Shown: positions 17,963-30,961 of the stretch, piece after piece
How the letters are laid out: every line of letters begins with the position of its first letter
How positions within the stretch are numbered: the stretch's first letter is position 1
DNA from: Glossina fuscipes
Lineage: Eukaryota > Arthropoda > Insecta > Diptera > Glossinidae
Direction: 5' to 3'
Assembly: GCF_014805625.2 (NCBI RefSeq)
Contig: NW_023998415.1
Coordinates: 30,198,243-30,262,242 of the forward strand
Length of the DNA: 64,000 bases
Notes under the pieces: generated by a model
The model's database searches: none
Seen by the model: the letters and a program-made list of their open reading frames with translations, nothing else
What the model was told of the DNA's origin: nothing
Translations under genes and position numbers: made by a program

Positions 17963-19005
17963 ATTTTACAAAGGTCTCATTTTCTGACAGTAATTGGTTC
18001 GCTTTGAGAGTTTCGCTATACAAAAAAATATTCATATAATCTTTGGAAATTGAATGCCTTTTGTTGTTAGCTTTTTTTTTTTTATCGTTCCTTTCAGATT
18101 TGAAATTTCTTCCTCAAACACCAGAAGTAATCGTTAATATTATATTTAGAGATAACATTTTAATATAATACGGAATTTATTTTTCTACGAAAGGTTTTAA
18201 CTTTTGGTGCAATTTTGCCCAACTGATACTATAGAAGCTACTGCAGCTTCATAGTGCAAGACTCGGGGCTTTTGTTAATAAAAGTTTATGACAAGCAAAC
18301 AAAAAAACTATGATGTTTAAAGAAGAACATGCTATATTTGGATGAACCAATTCTTCCGATTTCTTCGTACATTAGCCTGTGTGTGTATGTAGATGTCTGG
18401 TATGAGTGACGCATCAAATTTTATAAGTATCGATTTTTCGCTTATAAGTTTTCTGTCCGACATTTTGTTTTTTAAATTTCATGTAAAGGTTGTAAAAAAA
18501 AACTACGTTTTGCCTTCGAGTTTACAGCAACTTTTAGTTATTCTTTGCTATCATTACTTAAATATACGACTACTTACATTTTTTAATATATTTAAAGATT
18601 TTTAAATAGTTTTAGTATTTTTAATAGTATTTTTTCTGCTTGAGCACAAAATTTTCACCAACTCTTACGTATGAAAAATTCCTGTATAATAAAATTCCAT
18701 TTTCACAGAGATGCCATGTTAACTCAAAAAATGAATAATTCACAAAAAGTGTCTATCATTTGTTTCATCTTCTTCTACTTTTTAAAAATGCTATAATATT
18801 GACTTAAATTCTATTCACAATTTCTTAAAAGAGTTATTTATTTCAAGAAAAAATGAGTTGATTGCTTAAAAATGCTAAGAATAAAAAAATTGAAGACTGG
18901 AAAAACTTTATATGTGGATAAATCTTAATATAACACCTTACCTTAGATATCAATTTTGCATAGACAATATTTTAATTTGACAAATTTAGTCAAGTAGCTC
19001 TCATA
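17963..19005. other. AT-rich intergenic DNA
   Basis: This lies upstream of the helicase and probably includes its promoter. I see no coding similarity, RNA gene or repeat structure beyond homopolymer runs. Confidence 0.4.
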
Positions 19006-19009
19006 TCAA

Positions 19010-19550
19010 AGGCGTACCCTGAGAACCATTTGTGTGAGAGTTATTTTGGCTTGCAGCGATCCAATCATCGAACGATTTTCGCACTTCTCCAAGTTTGTGA
19101 AGCCGCATGCTAGTGATGCCATGCTGCATCGATCTAAATAAGTGCTATTCAAAAGCCATCAAGTATGTTGAGTACGCTGGATGCAGCAAAGCTGCCTATT
19201 CAAGCTGCAATAATGTATTCTTAGCAATTTTTGCAACAAGTGGCCACAATGGCATTTTCAGTCAATTCCTGTGGTAGCCATTGTAGCCGCTATTACTGGT
19301 CTTTTTTGCAACAGTATGTCGCTCAATGTATTCAATTGACGTGGATAGACATCTGCAAAAACATCCGATTTCATTCAGTTTTAGTAGCTCGTAAGACACT
19401 ACACATTGCTGATCCCACCATATGCGCAGCAAAACCTTATGGCCATGAATATTCCGTTTCGGTGTCGATGTGGGCGGTTTTCCTAAACTAACTCATGATT
19501 TTTTGCGCTTGGGATTGTCGTAGTGGACCCACTTCCATTTTCAGTATGGT
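19010..19550 (-). mobile_element. Decayed mariner transposase relic 1
   Basis: Conceptual minus-strand translation shows mariner landmarks in order: KWVHYDNPKRKKS (19540 to 19500), then IWWDQQCVVSYELLK, then a degraded HPAYS segment, then FRSMQHGI and SFDDWIAA towards 19050. These correspond to the GDEKW, IWWDQ.GVVYYELL, HPPYSPD and LFRSMQHGL blocks of the Tc1/mariner DD34D transposase. Stops and frame changes interrupt the copy and the N-terminal domain is missing. I could not define terminal inverted repeats. It is inactive. Confidence 0.75.
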
Positions 19551-19989
19551 ATTCGTATGGTCGCTGTTCTATTAAATTACATAATCGATTTTGAAATATA
19601 TAAAAGCCTAACTTATATTTTTGAAAAATGGAATTTTTACTAACCTTTATATATCTCGAAGTTGATGATACACAATTGATTGCAAGCTTTTTGAAGAGAA
19701 GAATTAATTTACTTACCTTGTACAAATTTTTTTTTGGATGTCATGTTAAAAGGTTTGTAGCTTATACGTCCAGGTAATAAAATGTAATCATTATTTGCAA
19801 GAAACATATATGAAAAACCATAAAAAGATTGCGGCCGTGATACACTAGAGCCGATTAAGTTACGGGTAATTGTAGATTCTTGAGTGGTTCAAAGTGATGT
19901 AGGAATAGTGCTGCAAACTTTGGCTGAAAAAGAAAAATATTTTAGAGATAAATTCTGATTGAACGTAAAAAAAAAAACAAAACAAAAAA

Positions 19990-21260
19990 AATTATCGCCA
20001 ATTAAAAAGAAAAATTCGCTTTTCTAATGAAGCAAGTGAGTTCCCCAAAATGACACACGTTTTTTGCTGCAAAGCGATTGGGAAAGGGAGTCCACTATAT
20101 AATCTGAAAAGAACGAAAGATCTTCTAATACCGTCTAGCCTGTGACATCTGAAAATTAGATGTCCAACAGACTCGCTAATATTACAAACCTCACAAACAT
20201 AACATAACATGGTAGAGCACCAAATTTTTTTTAAACACACTTTATCATAAGAGTGGCCACTCATTAGTCCATAAAGAATTTTGATTTCCCAGGTATTAAA
20301 AGAAGCCTCTGATAAGGGTTTAAAGTTAAATGTGGAATTTATTTTGTAGAAAAGGCGATTGAACTTGGCACGCGGAATCTTTTTAAGTTCATCATTTAGT
20401 TATGGAAAGGTTGAGCGGATTACAAATTCCCCCTTTTGTTTCATTGGAAGTATTTTCGATGAACGAAATTGTCCCATCCAATTGATCTCTTTTTGAATGA
20501 AATTAAGCTTTTTCATTAAAAATAAACCGTAGTGACCATGTATCCAGTCCAGATGACAGTCATCCACTTGAGGTTCATATAACATCCTGTATATGTCAAA
20601 TACATATTGATTATCTGCATACGTTTTCTTTATTACAAGCAGAGCTGACTTACTATAAGAAAAAACGACAAATTTTTTATGACCATTCATAATAGCCACC
20701 TTAACAGCATGTCTCATGGCAAGCAATTCACTAAAAGTGGAGGAAAGTTCCCTCGTGATTTTGACTTAAAGCACTGTTTTAGATAGATGCTTCACCGAGA
20801 AGCCAGATGCAGTATGTCCGACGGAACTGTCAGTCGCATATATATCGTAGCCGTTGTTGTAATACAGAAGAAGTTTTTCTTAACATGAGATCATCATACA
20901 AGATAGATTGACAGTTTGCTTCGTCGATTCATTGTCTTGATGGTAATTAACTCCTTAGCACACCAAAAAAGAGCTTTTTTGCCAGACCATTCACCAAAAA
21001 TGACCTTGAGAATATATTGAAATGTTGAGGGGATAAGTCGAATACAACGTTTTAACATTCTATTTTCCAACATTTGAATACGTCTCTCAATATATTTTCG
21101 AAAATTGCAGGATGTATGTATGCATGTGCAAATTCGATCTTAGATCTGGCGAATGCTTTGTACACTGTCAAAGCTTTTTTGGGAGGCAATTCTGATCGAT
21201 TGTTAGTCATTCAATAATAAATATAAGATTTCATAAACAACGGCTGCTATTTGAACTCAT
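19990..21260 (-). mobile_element. Non-LTR retrotransposon relic with RNase H domain
   Basis: Minus-strand translation runs from a reverse-transcriptase tail (VYKAFARSKIEFAHAYIHPA, near 21180 to 21110) to an RNase H domain near 20850-20560. Visible RNase H blocks are IYATDSSVG, FSELLAMRHAV, SKSALLVI and WIHGHYG. A GHSYDKV...CEVCNISESVGHLIFRC block follows, typical of the C-terminal zinc-finger-like end of Jockey/I-type elements. At least two in-frame stops are present and the second RNase H Asp appears replaced (SYSKSAL instead of DSKSAL). RNase H points to the I superclade. It is a dead 5'-truncated copy. Confidence 0.75.
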
Positions 21261-21784
21261 TGTACTCTACTATTCGCAGTTTGTCCGGTTTCGTTAAACT
21301 ATTAAAAATGCTGACTGTAGATAATTGGTCAACCTATAGGTTTCCCACGGTGTAAAATCCACACATCACATTAGTCAGTTCCTGTTTGGCATCGATCAAA
21401 AACACTAGTTTTTTGAATTCTAGTCCAAGTAAAACATAAATAAAACTAAACGTGTCTAATAAAAAAGCATATTAAAATCAACTCAAACATTTTAATTTAT
21501 TTAATTTATAATATATTCTTTTTTACAGATTTTCCATAAAACTGAACGTTAACAATTCTGTTATAATATATTGATAGTAATTAATTCATATCATTATATT
21601 AAGTTTTCTCTTCCATTCTTGTACGCGAAATACTTTTCTCTTTTATGCTCATATATGAATAAATAAAAGGAAGATCCAGTATATTAAAAGTTATATTTTT
21701 TCGGTATTTATTTAATTTTTATGTAAATTTTTGTGCGAGGTACAAGTTTAAAAATTATTCATATTTTTAAGATTGTTGTTTATA

Positions 21785-22890
21785 AATTTCGTGCCAGCAA
21801 TTTTAAAACTTCTTCATCCAACTGCATCAATTGTGGTGCATCCACATACACATCAACACCATCATCTTGATAGGTCGCCTGAAAAATTCAAATGATATCC
21901 TCCCTCTTTTTAGTGGGCGCAAATGTTATGCAGTGTCGCACAAACGTTTCCGGATCTTCGCTCGATTTCGCTTGCGCTTCCATAATGAACACTTCACCTA
22001 ACCAGTACACGAATATTCAAAGCATTTCGATGCAGCAATAAGTATACTAATAGGGCGAAAATTTCTGGAGAGTGGAGTTCTCGATAAGGGTTATAATCGC
22101 TATTTTCCAAGTGTCCGGAATTGTATATGTTATCATTACATGATTCAGTAAATGAGTCAATGATAAAATAAAAATAAAACAGTTTTAAAAACTTAATACT
22201 GAATAAATCGTGGGTGACAGTGTCAGGCACTATACAATGCATGGCTTGCCATACCTGGTCTCTTAATGTCTCTTAATTTTTATGTATGCCGTGTCACTTT
22301 AGCACGTATTCGTTTAATCCATAGGAGCTAAGATCACACAGTGGTTGACTCTTTTTCTATACATTTTTCCATAGTACTTTGGATGGAATATGGATGCCTA
22401 GCTTTATCTTTAGTATAGTTTTATATCAGTTGTAATAGTTACAGCTTATATCTACATTTTCAGAAAACTTCTCAATTGATCGAATTGTGGCAAATTTTCC
22501 TACTTTTATATGCCCCGTTGCTTGCTTGAGGTCTAATTGGCCCTTCAACATCAGTTTTATAGTAAAGCGATTTTAAAAAATTAACGATATACGTCTTTAT
22601 TGGGTCATGGTCGTTGAACATTATACCAGCAGATTTTGAGAAAGGCGTTACTAACCATTGTGGTGCTTTATATCAGTAGTGCTAAAAGATAGTCGGTGTT
22701 GCAATTTAATTTTATGTTAAAGGCAAGAAAAAACATTTCACGGTTAAATAGTCTCCACAATAAGAATTGATCATATGAAAAGCAAAAGAACTTAGAACTA
22801 AGTTGCAAATCAACATTAAAGTCACTACGCAATATGAAATCTTCATGGGAAAGAGAGAGCACATCCTTCGCTTGTATGACTACTGTATAA
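21785..22890 (-). pseudogene. Intronless relic of an unidentified protein-coding gene
   Basis: Reading the minus strand with several frame changes gives about 300 codons of continuous protein-like sequence. Segments include LSHEDFILRSDFNVDLQL, FSKSAGIMFNDHDPIKTYIV, VWQAMHCIVPDTVTHDL, ELHSPEIFALLVYLLLHRNA and EAQAKSSEDPETFVRHCITF. It ends YVDAPQLMQLDEEVLKLLAR plus NL and a stop at about 21785. Stops and shifts interrupt it, no splice sites are needed, and composition is less AT-biased near the C-terminus. This suggests a processed pseudogene or an anciently captured gene fragment. I do not recognise the parent, and frame choices at the breaks are mine, so the N-terminal half is less certain. 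Confidence 0.4.
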
Positions 22891-22974
22891 GATCTCGTCT
22901 ATTTGGCTACGCCTCTGTTATACTTGACAAATAAACCAAGTTTCAAATTCAATTTTACATACATTTAGGTCGCA

Positions 22975-23080
22975 GATATATATATATATGCATATATGCA
23001 GATATATATATATATGCATATATGCATATATATGCCTTTGCGATATTTATAAGACGTATTTTAGCATATACATATGCTAA
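22975..23080. repeat. TATATG-rich palindromic microsatellite
   Basis: The tract is made of TATATATATGCATATATGC units that repeat and are largely self-complementary. It is a simple-sequence tract between the 21.8-22.9 kb relic and Exo70. Confidence 0.7.
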
Positions 23081-23978
23081 AAGATATATATATTACATTG
23101 GAAATTTTTATACATTTCGGATTTACATTTCTATTCACATCAGCGTTGAAGCTCTCAGTTTTCTGCTTGCTTTTTGGGGCAGTAATTAAGGCTATAACTC
23201 GATTAGTTAAAGGGATCTCTTTGAAGGAAGACTGTTTTGAATGCCCTTTGCCATGAAGTTTCTCAATCATTTCATATTTTCAAATTATCCATAACTTAAC
23301 ATATTTGTTTTTGGGCAGCAGTGTCTGTAATGAATAATTTATTTCTGATAAAGCTTATAGACATTTGACATTCTCCTTTCTTTTTTTACACTGTACGCAG
23401 TGATAGTAAGAAGTAGGGCGAATTTCTTCCAAATTCTAGCCCAAGGAAATAACAAATGACACAGTGTTCGTTTTTATTATCTATGGGCTCTCATCTTGCA
23501 CGTACATAATAAATATTAGGTTTCACAGGGTTGGTACTGTTAGAGTTACTGGATTCTGAAACGATCTGTGGAAAACACGCCACTAAGTTCTCCTTGGATG
23601 CATTCTTTAGATAATTTAGTTTTTTTTTCAGATATGGATAATTTATTTTAAAAATTAATTTCGCTATGAAAATTCAAAAATGAGGTATGATGTTAAATAT
23701 ATCTTACGAATTTTAAACATTCATATTTCGTAATTCATGTGTAAATATTATATGCATTCCAATTCATTTTTGTCCTTTGTATTTTGTTTTTACGTTACGG
23801 TCTTTAATACGTTTCATTTCCGTGTCTCGCAAACAAAATATCGCTTAAATGTATTATGCAGCACAATGATTACTCAGCTGTTAACTGTGGATAGTTTGTT
23901 ATTCATACGCAAGTAAGCAATTGAAATATTACCGATTTTTTGTACTGAGTTATGTATTATAACTGAATAGCACTAAAA

Positions 23979-24864
23979 ATGAATATGAGCAGTTTGGACA
24001 GTAGCTTGCAAGCCCACTCCAAATTGGAAAAGGTACCTCCATCTGTTATTATCTTTCGTATATGGCAGACATATGGTTCATGTTTAAACATTGTTTGTTG
24101 ACATTGTTAATCCAATCAATAGGAAACATCCAACTCTGTGTTACTTAAAGAAAGAGTCGAAAAATATCATGATTTATCTACACAAATGTCTGAAATACTT
24201 AAAGTATTCGAACAACGCTTGGGGAAATTGGAGCAAAGCATATTGCCTGTCTATCAAGAAACTGAGCAGTTACAAAAACGACAACAAAGTTGGTGAAGTC
24301 ATCAAAAATACCATATAAAGAATGAAAAGTTCAATTTTTTTTATAGATTTGGAAGCAACTTTGAACTGTTTGGAAACCGTTTTAGCTCATTATGATGTGT
24401 CACAGGAGGTATGTAATTTGGTACATCAAGGTCCTACTGAAGGTAACGTTGGCGTTTTCTTGGAAGCTTTGGGCCGTTTACGTTCAGCTATGGAGTATTT
24501 TCTCCATCACAATTCCCAAAGTGTGGAATTGGAAAACGTCACAAGTCTTTTCAATACCGGCTGCGAAAGCCTCAATAATCACTACAGGATGCTTTTAAAA
24601 AAGAATGGCAGTGCTCTTAAGCCGGTAGAATTGCTAGATCTAATTTATATTGAAGATGATTCGTCTAGTGATGAGTTTACCTCATTTCGTCAATTATCTC
24701 AAAGTACTCGTGAGGAATTGTTTACTATCTCCCACTGGCTGGAACAGAATTTGAGATTTGAATATACTATGATTTATTCTACAGAGAGAGGGGAAGTAGT
24801 TCTACGTTCATTACAACACTTAAAAGACCATCAAAAAAGTAATAGTTGGGGCAACGAAGCATTG
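23979..24864 (+). CDS. Exo70: Exocyst subunit Exo70, N-terminal third only
   Basis: Three exons (23979-24032, 24123-24288, 24347-24864; intron phases 0 and 1) encode about 246 residues starting MNMSSLDSSLQAHSKLEKET. They match the N-terminus of insect Exo70. Landmarks are FEQRLGKLEQSILPVYQETE, the LEATLNCLE segment, YDVSQEVCNLVH, HHNSQSVELENVTSLFNTGC, NNHYRMLLKK, VELLDLIYIEDD and RGEVVLRSLQHLKDHQKSNS. Exo70 is an exocyst subunit that binds plasma-membrane phosphoinositides and tethers secretory vesicles. The part present is the N-terminal coiled coil and first helical bundle. A consensus donor (GTGAGT) follows at 24865, but the remaining ~450 residues are absent. A 10-N gap begins 104 bases later and an opposite-strand gene starts at 25419. 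The truncation is most likely an assembly break or misjoin. Confidence 0.92.
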
Positions 24865-24968
24865 GTGAGTACGTGCCTGACTTGCAAAGAGCGTTTCAGT
24901 AAATGTTCGTCCGTAATATAGTTAGTACTAAAACTTATTTATGTAATAATAGAAGAGAATTGTAGTAG

Positions 24969-24978
24969 NNNNNNNNNN
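24969..24978. other. Assembly gap, 10 N
   Basis: A run of ten undetermined bases lies in what should be the third intron of Exo70. The missing downstream Exo70 exons suggest that the true gap is larger than ten bases or that the two sides are misjoined. Confidence 0.99.
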
Positions 24979-25418
24979 AAGGTTTTGAATAAATTACAAT
25001 ATACGGTACGCTGATCTGAGCTTTAGACAAATTTAAAAAAAAAAATACATTCTAAAGAACGTGCTTCATCTCTTGTGTTTGCTTTCTTTAAAGGTGTGCT
25101 GCCGTGCAGTTTAGTATGTCAAGTATAAGCCGCATGAAATCAAAGCTATGCTTAGTAAATTATTTGATGATTCAGCTTGAGCTTAGAAGCCCCCTCAATT
25201 TCTGACATAACTTATTTATATATTTTTTTATTATTGTTTAAAAGAAACTACACACAAATCCATATAAATAAATTTATATATGCGTAAATGTATGTATAAC
25301 TTGATGGTGAGAAGATGTCTGTCTTTGCTTACTGTATAACACTTAATATCTAAGAAATAAATATTTTATTATTATAAATATAAAGGGAATGAATTTTCAA
25401 TTCCCCCGTAATCTTTCA

Positions 25419-28400
25419 CTAATACAAAAAATTTGTTGACGGTGCATCAGGCCGACCGCAGGCTCCATAATATTGTATAGTTATAGTACTATTTGTGCGA
25501 CAGTTTTCTATTTCCAATAAGCATTCGTTCGAATATGTCATATTGTCACTGCCGCATATCGGCTCATAGTCTGGTGGACATATCCGCGCACAACCCTTGT
25601 ATTGTACGTTACTTAGACATCGTTTCAGCGGAACAACAAAGACATGTTTGCCACAATTTTCTTTGCGCATATGACACTCGGACTTATAGAATTTATTGTC
25701 AGAGCCGCATACAAAATTCGGCGGTTGTGCATCGCAGTCTGTTTCGCAAAATTCTGTTAAGAGACAATTTTTTAAAGAAACTGGCACCACACGAAAATTG
25801 CACGTTCGACGTTTAAATTCACACATTGATCCATACGTATTGCCATCAGAGCCGCAAATGGGTCCACTTTCAATATCCAAACGAGTGCAACGTTCTCCGC
25901 AATCTTTAAGGGATGTTTTCAGATCGGTACAAGATCCCACATGGGCCAAGTTAACACCTCTCCTATTTGTGAAAAATGGCGTATTAATTACGGTTCGACC
26001 GCTGTCATGCTATAATATTAAGAAATTGCAGGATATATACTCACAAACAAGTAGCATGAGCTAGTTCGCATTCGTTGTTATACGTTTTTGCATCCGTGCC
26101 GCACAATTTATCATTTCTCTTCGAGGAGAATATAGATCCAAATAAATTATTAAAATCTTTGCACGAAGGCAATTGTTTACATCTAGTCAGACGAGTCTTA
26201 CATTTATCCATGCTCATCTTTTGTATGGACTTACGTTGCGGTCTGTCAGAGAAATAATTGTTTGATTAATTAATTTAATTATTTCAAGTTCTATTTTCAA
26301 TTATTCTTTATTTACCCGCAATTAAGCATTTTTAACTCACATAGCGACGAATAAATGTTACCATCACTTCCGCATACGTAAACCTCTCCGTCGTTCTTTA
26401 AACATTCGGTGGGGCAACCTTCAACCTGGCTACCATGACGTTCCTGAGCCATACAGAATGAAAGGGGTACTTCGAATACGTGCTTGCCGCAATTTGAAGA
26501 TCGCATCTTACAGGGACTAGCATAGAGGCGACCATCGGATCCGCATGTGGGTCTGGCGACACGCCAACATGATTCACGACACATCCGAGTGGATTGACAA
26601 TGTTTACGACTAGTTTTAACTACTCCTTGTCCACACGTATGCAGTTTCATTTCACAGGTGGAATTATACACATTACCATCGGACGCACAAACAGGACCAT
26701 CCTTAGGAGCGCTGTTACAATCCACCGGACAAGATTCACGGATTGCACTGGTATTACTGCAAGGGCCTACATGTGACATTTTCACGGCTGCTAAGCCAAT
26801 GCGACAAGCCTGTACTCGCAGCATACATCTACGAAGGTAGTATAGAAAATTAAGCAAAGACTTTATTCAAAACTTTTCACTTACCGATTTAAATAAGTAC
26901 GACCATCCGTACCACAAACCGGATCTTTTTCGGTGGAGCAGCGATGTTTACAATCCGATCCACGAGCTCTTTCACAACCGTTTTTAATATCCTAAATAAA
27001 ATTTCAAAATATATTCAGTTCAAAGTTAAAAACTATCTGAACATATCATTATGTTATCACCTTAATGGCTCCGCTACGCGAACAAGTTTTCTTTTTCATA
27101 TCACATAGATTTGCGTAAATGAAACCGTCTGACCCGCACACCGGCTCTGCGCCAACCGTTAAACTAGGCGGACAAGATCTGGGACAATTCGAAATGCTGG
27201 CACGGTTTTGCCTTGGTGGCAACATAAAATTCAATTCCTCATTAAACAGTGAAGCGGTTGCATCATTTTGTAAATCAATTTCTAATTCGTCTGTGACATC
27301 GTCCAACCATGTGGTAGTTGTTTCTAATAATTCCATATTTGTTCCATTGCTAACGTATGGAAATTCTTGCTCACTGCGACTAAAGCGTACTATTGAAGCT
27401 TGCGCAGGTAATTTAATAATTTTAATGGGTGAATCGGTTACTAAAAATAAGAATATATAATAAGTAAAATAATAAGGCAACTGCGTAAAAGCAGTCCACT
27501 TAAGGTTATAGGCAGTAAACTTAACTTGTAATTCCCTTTCAAAGGTTTTCTTTTACAAAGGTTTTTCAAAGAAATTTTAAGAGAGAGATTTCACTTCCAA
27601 CACACCTATCTAATATTGTATTTTTTGACATTGCCTGGCAGGCCCAAAAAAAGAACAACATTCAGGAGGAGTTTAAGAGAGTTAGGGGCAATAAATTTGA
27701 ATTACATTTGGAATTTGATACCAAGTAATTCTATCCCCACTTATAAGTTTAAAACATTTAAGACTATCTAATACTATTACGCGTCCGGGCTATGCTACCG
27801 TTTTAAAGTTCGCTCTAGCAAAATTTTATGATGCAATCAGCTGTTGCTAACGTAATGCCTAAAAAAAAAAGACTGCATCTAATAATGTAAACGCGAGCTT
27901 TCTTGCAAGAGTCAAAGTAGATCGTCTTTTTTATAAAATTCGTCCGCCCGTTTTTTAAATCGATCTAAGCCTATCTGTTCATCTGATATCCCTTTATGTA
28001 AACTTGTGTTCAAGCTGCAGGTCGCACTTTTTGAGATATTTTGAATAAATTTGGTGCAGTGACGTGTTTTCGCCCAAGGACGAACGCTATTGAAAATGGT
28101 TCAGATCAGTCCACTTTTTCGATCACTCCCCATATAACGTCCAAATCTGAAAACTCCTTATATGGAAAAAAATTGTAATTTTTGAAATTTCTCAATAAAG
28201 GTGGCTAAGTAGTAGTGTTTCGGCATTCTAAATTGGTATGAATGCTTCGGACTTCTAGCTGGGGCAATTTTTAAACCCCGTCTCATATAGAGAACACTGT
28301 AGTTCGTACGAAGAAAAAGTATATTTTCAGTGCTTCATGATCAAAATTATATCATAATAGTAATATATCACAAAAAATTAACTGTGCCAAATTTGGACCG

Positions 28401-30922
28401 TCTCGGCCTATTTTTTGGATCTTATCATAATAAAAATTTTCATGAAAATTGATCATTTGTAGAGACCAAAAAAATCTAAGTTTTAACAAGTGATGATGGA
28501 AATTGACCCATAATGTTATAGTAACTTCATACAAAAATGAACTCTGCAAAATTTGGACCATCTATGCCTATTTTGGATCCTGCCACATTTAAGCATTAAA
28601 CTTCTATTACGTTAGGTTGCGTTTTGGACCCGCTCCCCCGGAACTACGCTTATGAAAAATATGCCTATATATATAAACAAGATAAAATTTTGTGTTCTAT
28701 AACAAAAATAAGAATTGTGTTAGACAATGAGGTGTAGCCACTAGCAATGAGTTCTAAGGGTGATATTTTCTTTTTTAATATGACCACGCACTCATGTGAT
28801 GTCCTTTATTCGTGTAACACGATGACTGTCAGAAGGAGGAGAGGAGAGAAACAGAATTAGGGAAGTGATGGTCCCAGTCTACTGAGTGTGTTCTTAATGG
28901 ATAAGTACTATCCGAGTTTAGCGGCTGAGAACTCACTATAGATACGACCACGGAAAACTGCCGTACCTGACTTGTGTCATTCGATAAGGGTTCAATCATT
29001 TTCATGTAGGTTTTTGTAAGAAGAGTGTCCATTTATGAGCCTGTAAAGCTCAGGTGAACTTCGTAACTGGTTTAACGCGGATTGAGCAAACTGAATCACA
29101 TCTTTGTGCATATTTTTTTTCAAATGTTTACTTTTTGGAAGAGTCTACTATGGATATTTCAAAGCAAAATTCATTGTACATATCAGCGTTTTTATATATT
29201 TGCTGAATACTGTATAGTATAGCACGTATACTATTTTTCGCTTCGATCAATTCCTTGAACTATAGCATGAAATATGCAACTATTTTACCATGAAGATGAA
29301 TGGAGCAGCAATTCGTGCTTCTAAGTAAGGATTTAAATATATAAGAAATCTACACAATGTAGCTAAACTAACAATTCAAATATATGGTACTGAGGTAGAA
29401 AAAGAAAACTAATTCAACTAAATCTGTGAAACAACTAAAAGTGAAAGTTATGTTTGTCTTTACATATAGTGTATATATGTATATATAGGTATTTAATTCC
29501 CTCTTTCTATGTCTGACTGCCATCACTCTTATGGAGCATTTTCAACATTTTCTTCATTTCATTTCGTGGTGCAATGTGCAGCTACAGCAATATCAACATC
29601 AACATAAGCAGAAGCTGAGGCAGCAGAAACAGCAACAGCAGCAGCGTAAGTATCAACAGCACTAGTGGTAGTAGTAAAAACAAGAACAACTTTAATAGAC
29701 AAGCATGAGTTTATGGCTTTTACCATGTTATGTGGGTTACAGTACAGTTTCCAGCAGCTATCATCTTCCAATCTTTATTAACATTAACAACAACAGCAGT
29801 CGTTAAAACAACAAAGCAGTACATCATTGAAATTCAGGGTTTCAATTTCCTAAGAAAATCTTTAACCAGACGGTGTAAAGAAAAACTTTCGTTGCTTTTT
29901 AGCGAACGCATGCATATATGTATGCACATATTTTCACTGACCGACAGAAAATCATACGAGTAAATGCCTTAATTATATATGCATAGCACTAGTAATTTAT
30001 GCTATATATAAATTATATTAGTTTTAAAAATTATTGTATTTATTATAAATATGATAGACAGACAGATAGACGGACAGGTGTACGTACACACAGGCAGGTA
30101 TGTATGTACATATATACGTATGTAAGTGATTCGCACTCATTAACATCTGGAATACTTATATGCACATAAATCTGGGCGTGCATGCAAAAATTCTTTCAAT
30201 TACAATTATTAACCAACAAATTGAAATAATTATTGCGTTAACACTTGATAATCCAGCCATCAAGAATAGCCAGCGCACAGCACAAAGCGATAACACATTT
30301 TCACTTCCCCCAGTAATACATATATATATATATATATATATGCTTATGTGCATGAGTGTATGCACATGTTTGCAATTAGGTGTTCTATCCTAGTCTGCTG
30401 CACGTTGCGATGTTCGCTGTACAACAAAAACAACAATAATGTATAATGCTTTAAAGCAATTTGTTCGTTTACATTCATTTATTCTTTTTCTTTTTCTTTT
30501 TTTTTTTTTTTTCTCATTTTGCGGTCTTCTCTCTTCTAGTTAAACGCATTCCAATACCAGCTGCTCTCGTTGTACGTGCATATGCATATGCATATATGTG
30601 TTTGGATGTAATAACGTATGGATGGATATGTTTGCATGAATGTAGATCTACGATTATAAGTGTTTAAGTTGATGCCAAGAGCCATTTAATTGATACTTGT
30701 GTCATGCTTACATGCTCCGTTAATATGTTAAAAATATTGACGAGTAGAACATTTATAAATTAATGACATGGTAAATATGCTTCTGACGGTGTACGTGAGG
30801 ATATATGAGAAGCAATTACAGGTGTGAATTTTGTATTATTGCTTCAAACTTAAAAAACATATAACAAATTACGTTGGATATTTATTAAGGCATTTTCGTT
30901 AACGAACGATTTGTTTAAAATA

Positions 30923-30961
<39 letters not shown>

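Noticed and set aside
19717..19744. Alternative helicase first exon (ATG with MTSKKKFVQ and a GTAAGT donor)
   Set aside because: It ends in phase 1, whereas the main helicase exon needs phase 2. Joining them runs into a stop within about ten codons.
25493..27460. Plus-strand open frames of 60-122 codons opposite the Kazal exons
   Set aside because: They are antisense shadows of Cys-rich coding exons and have no recognisable domain.
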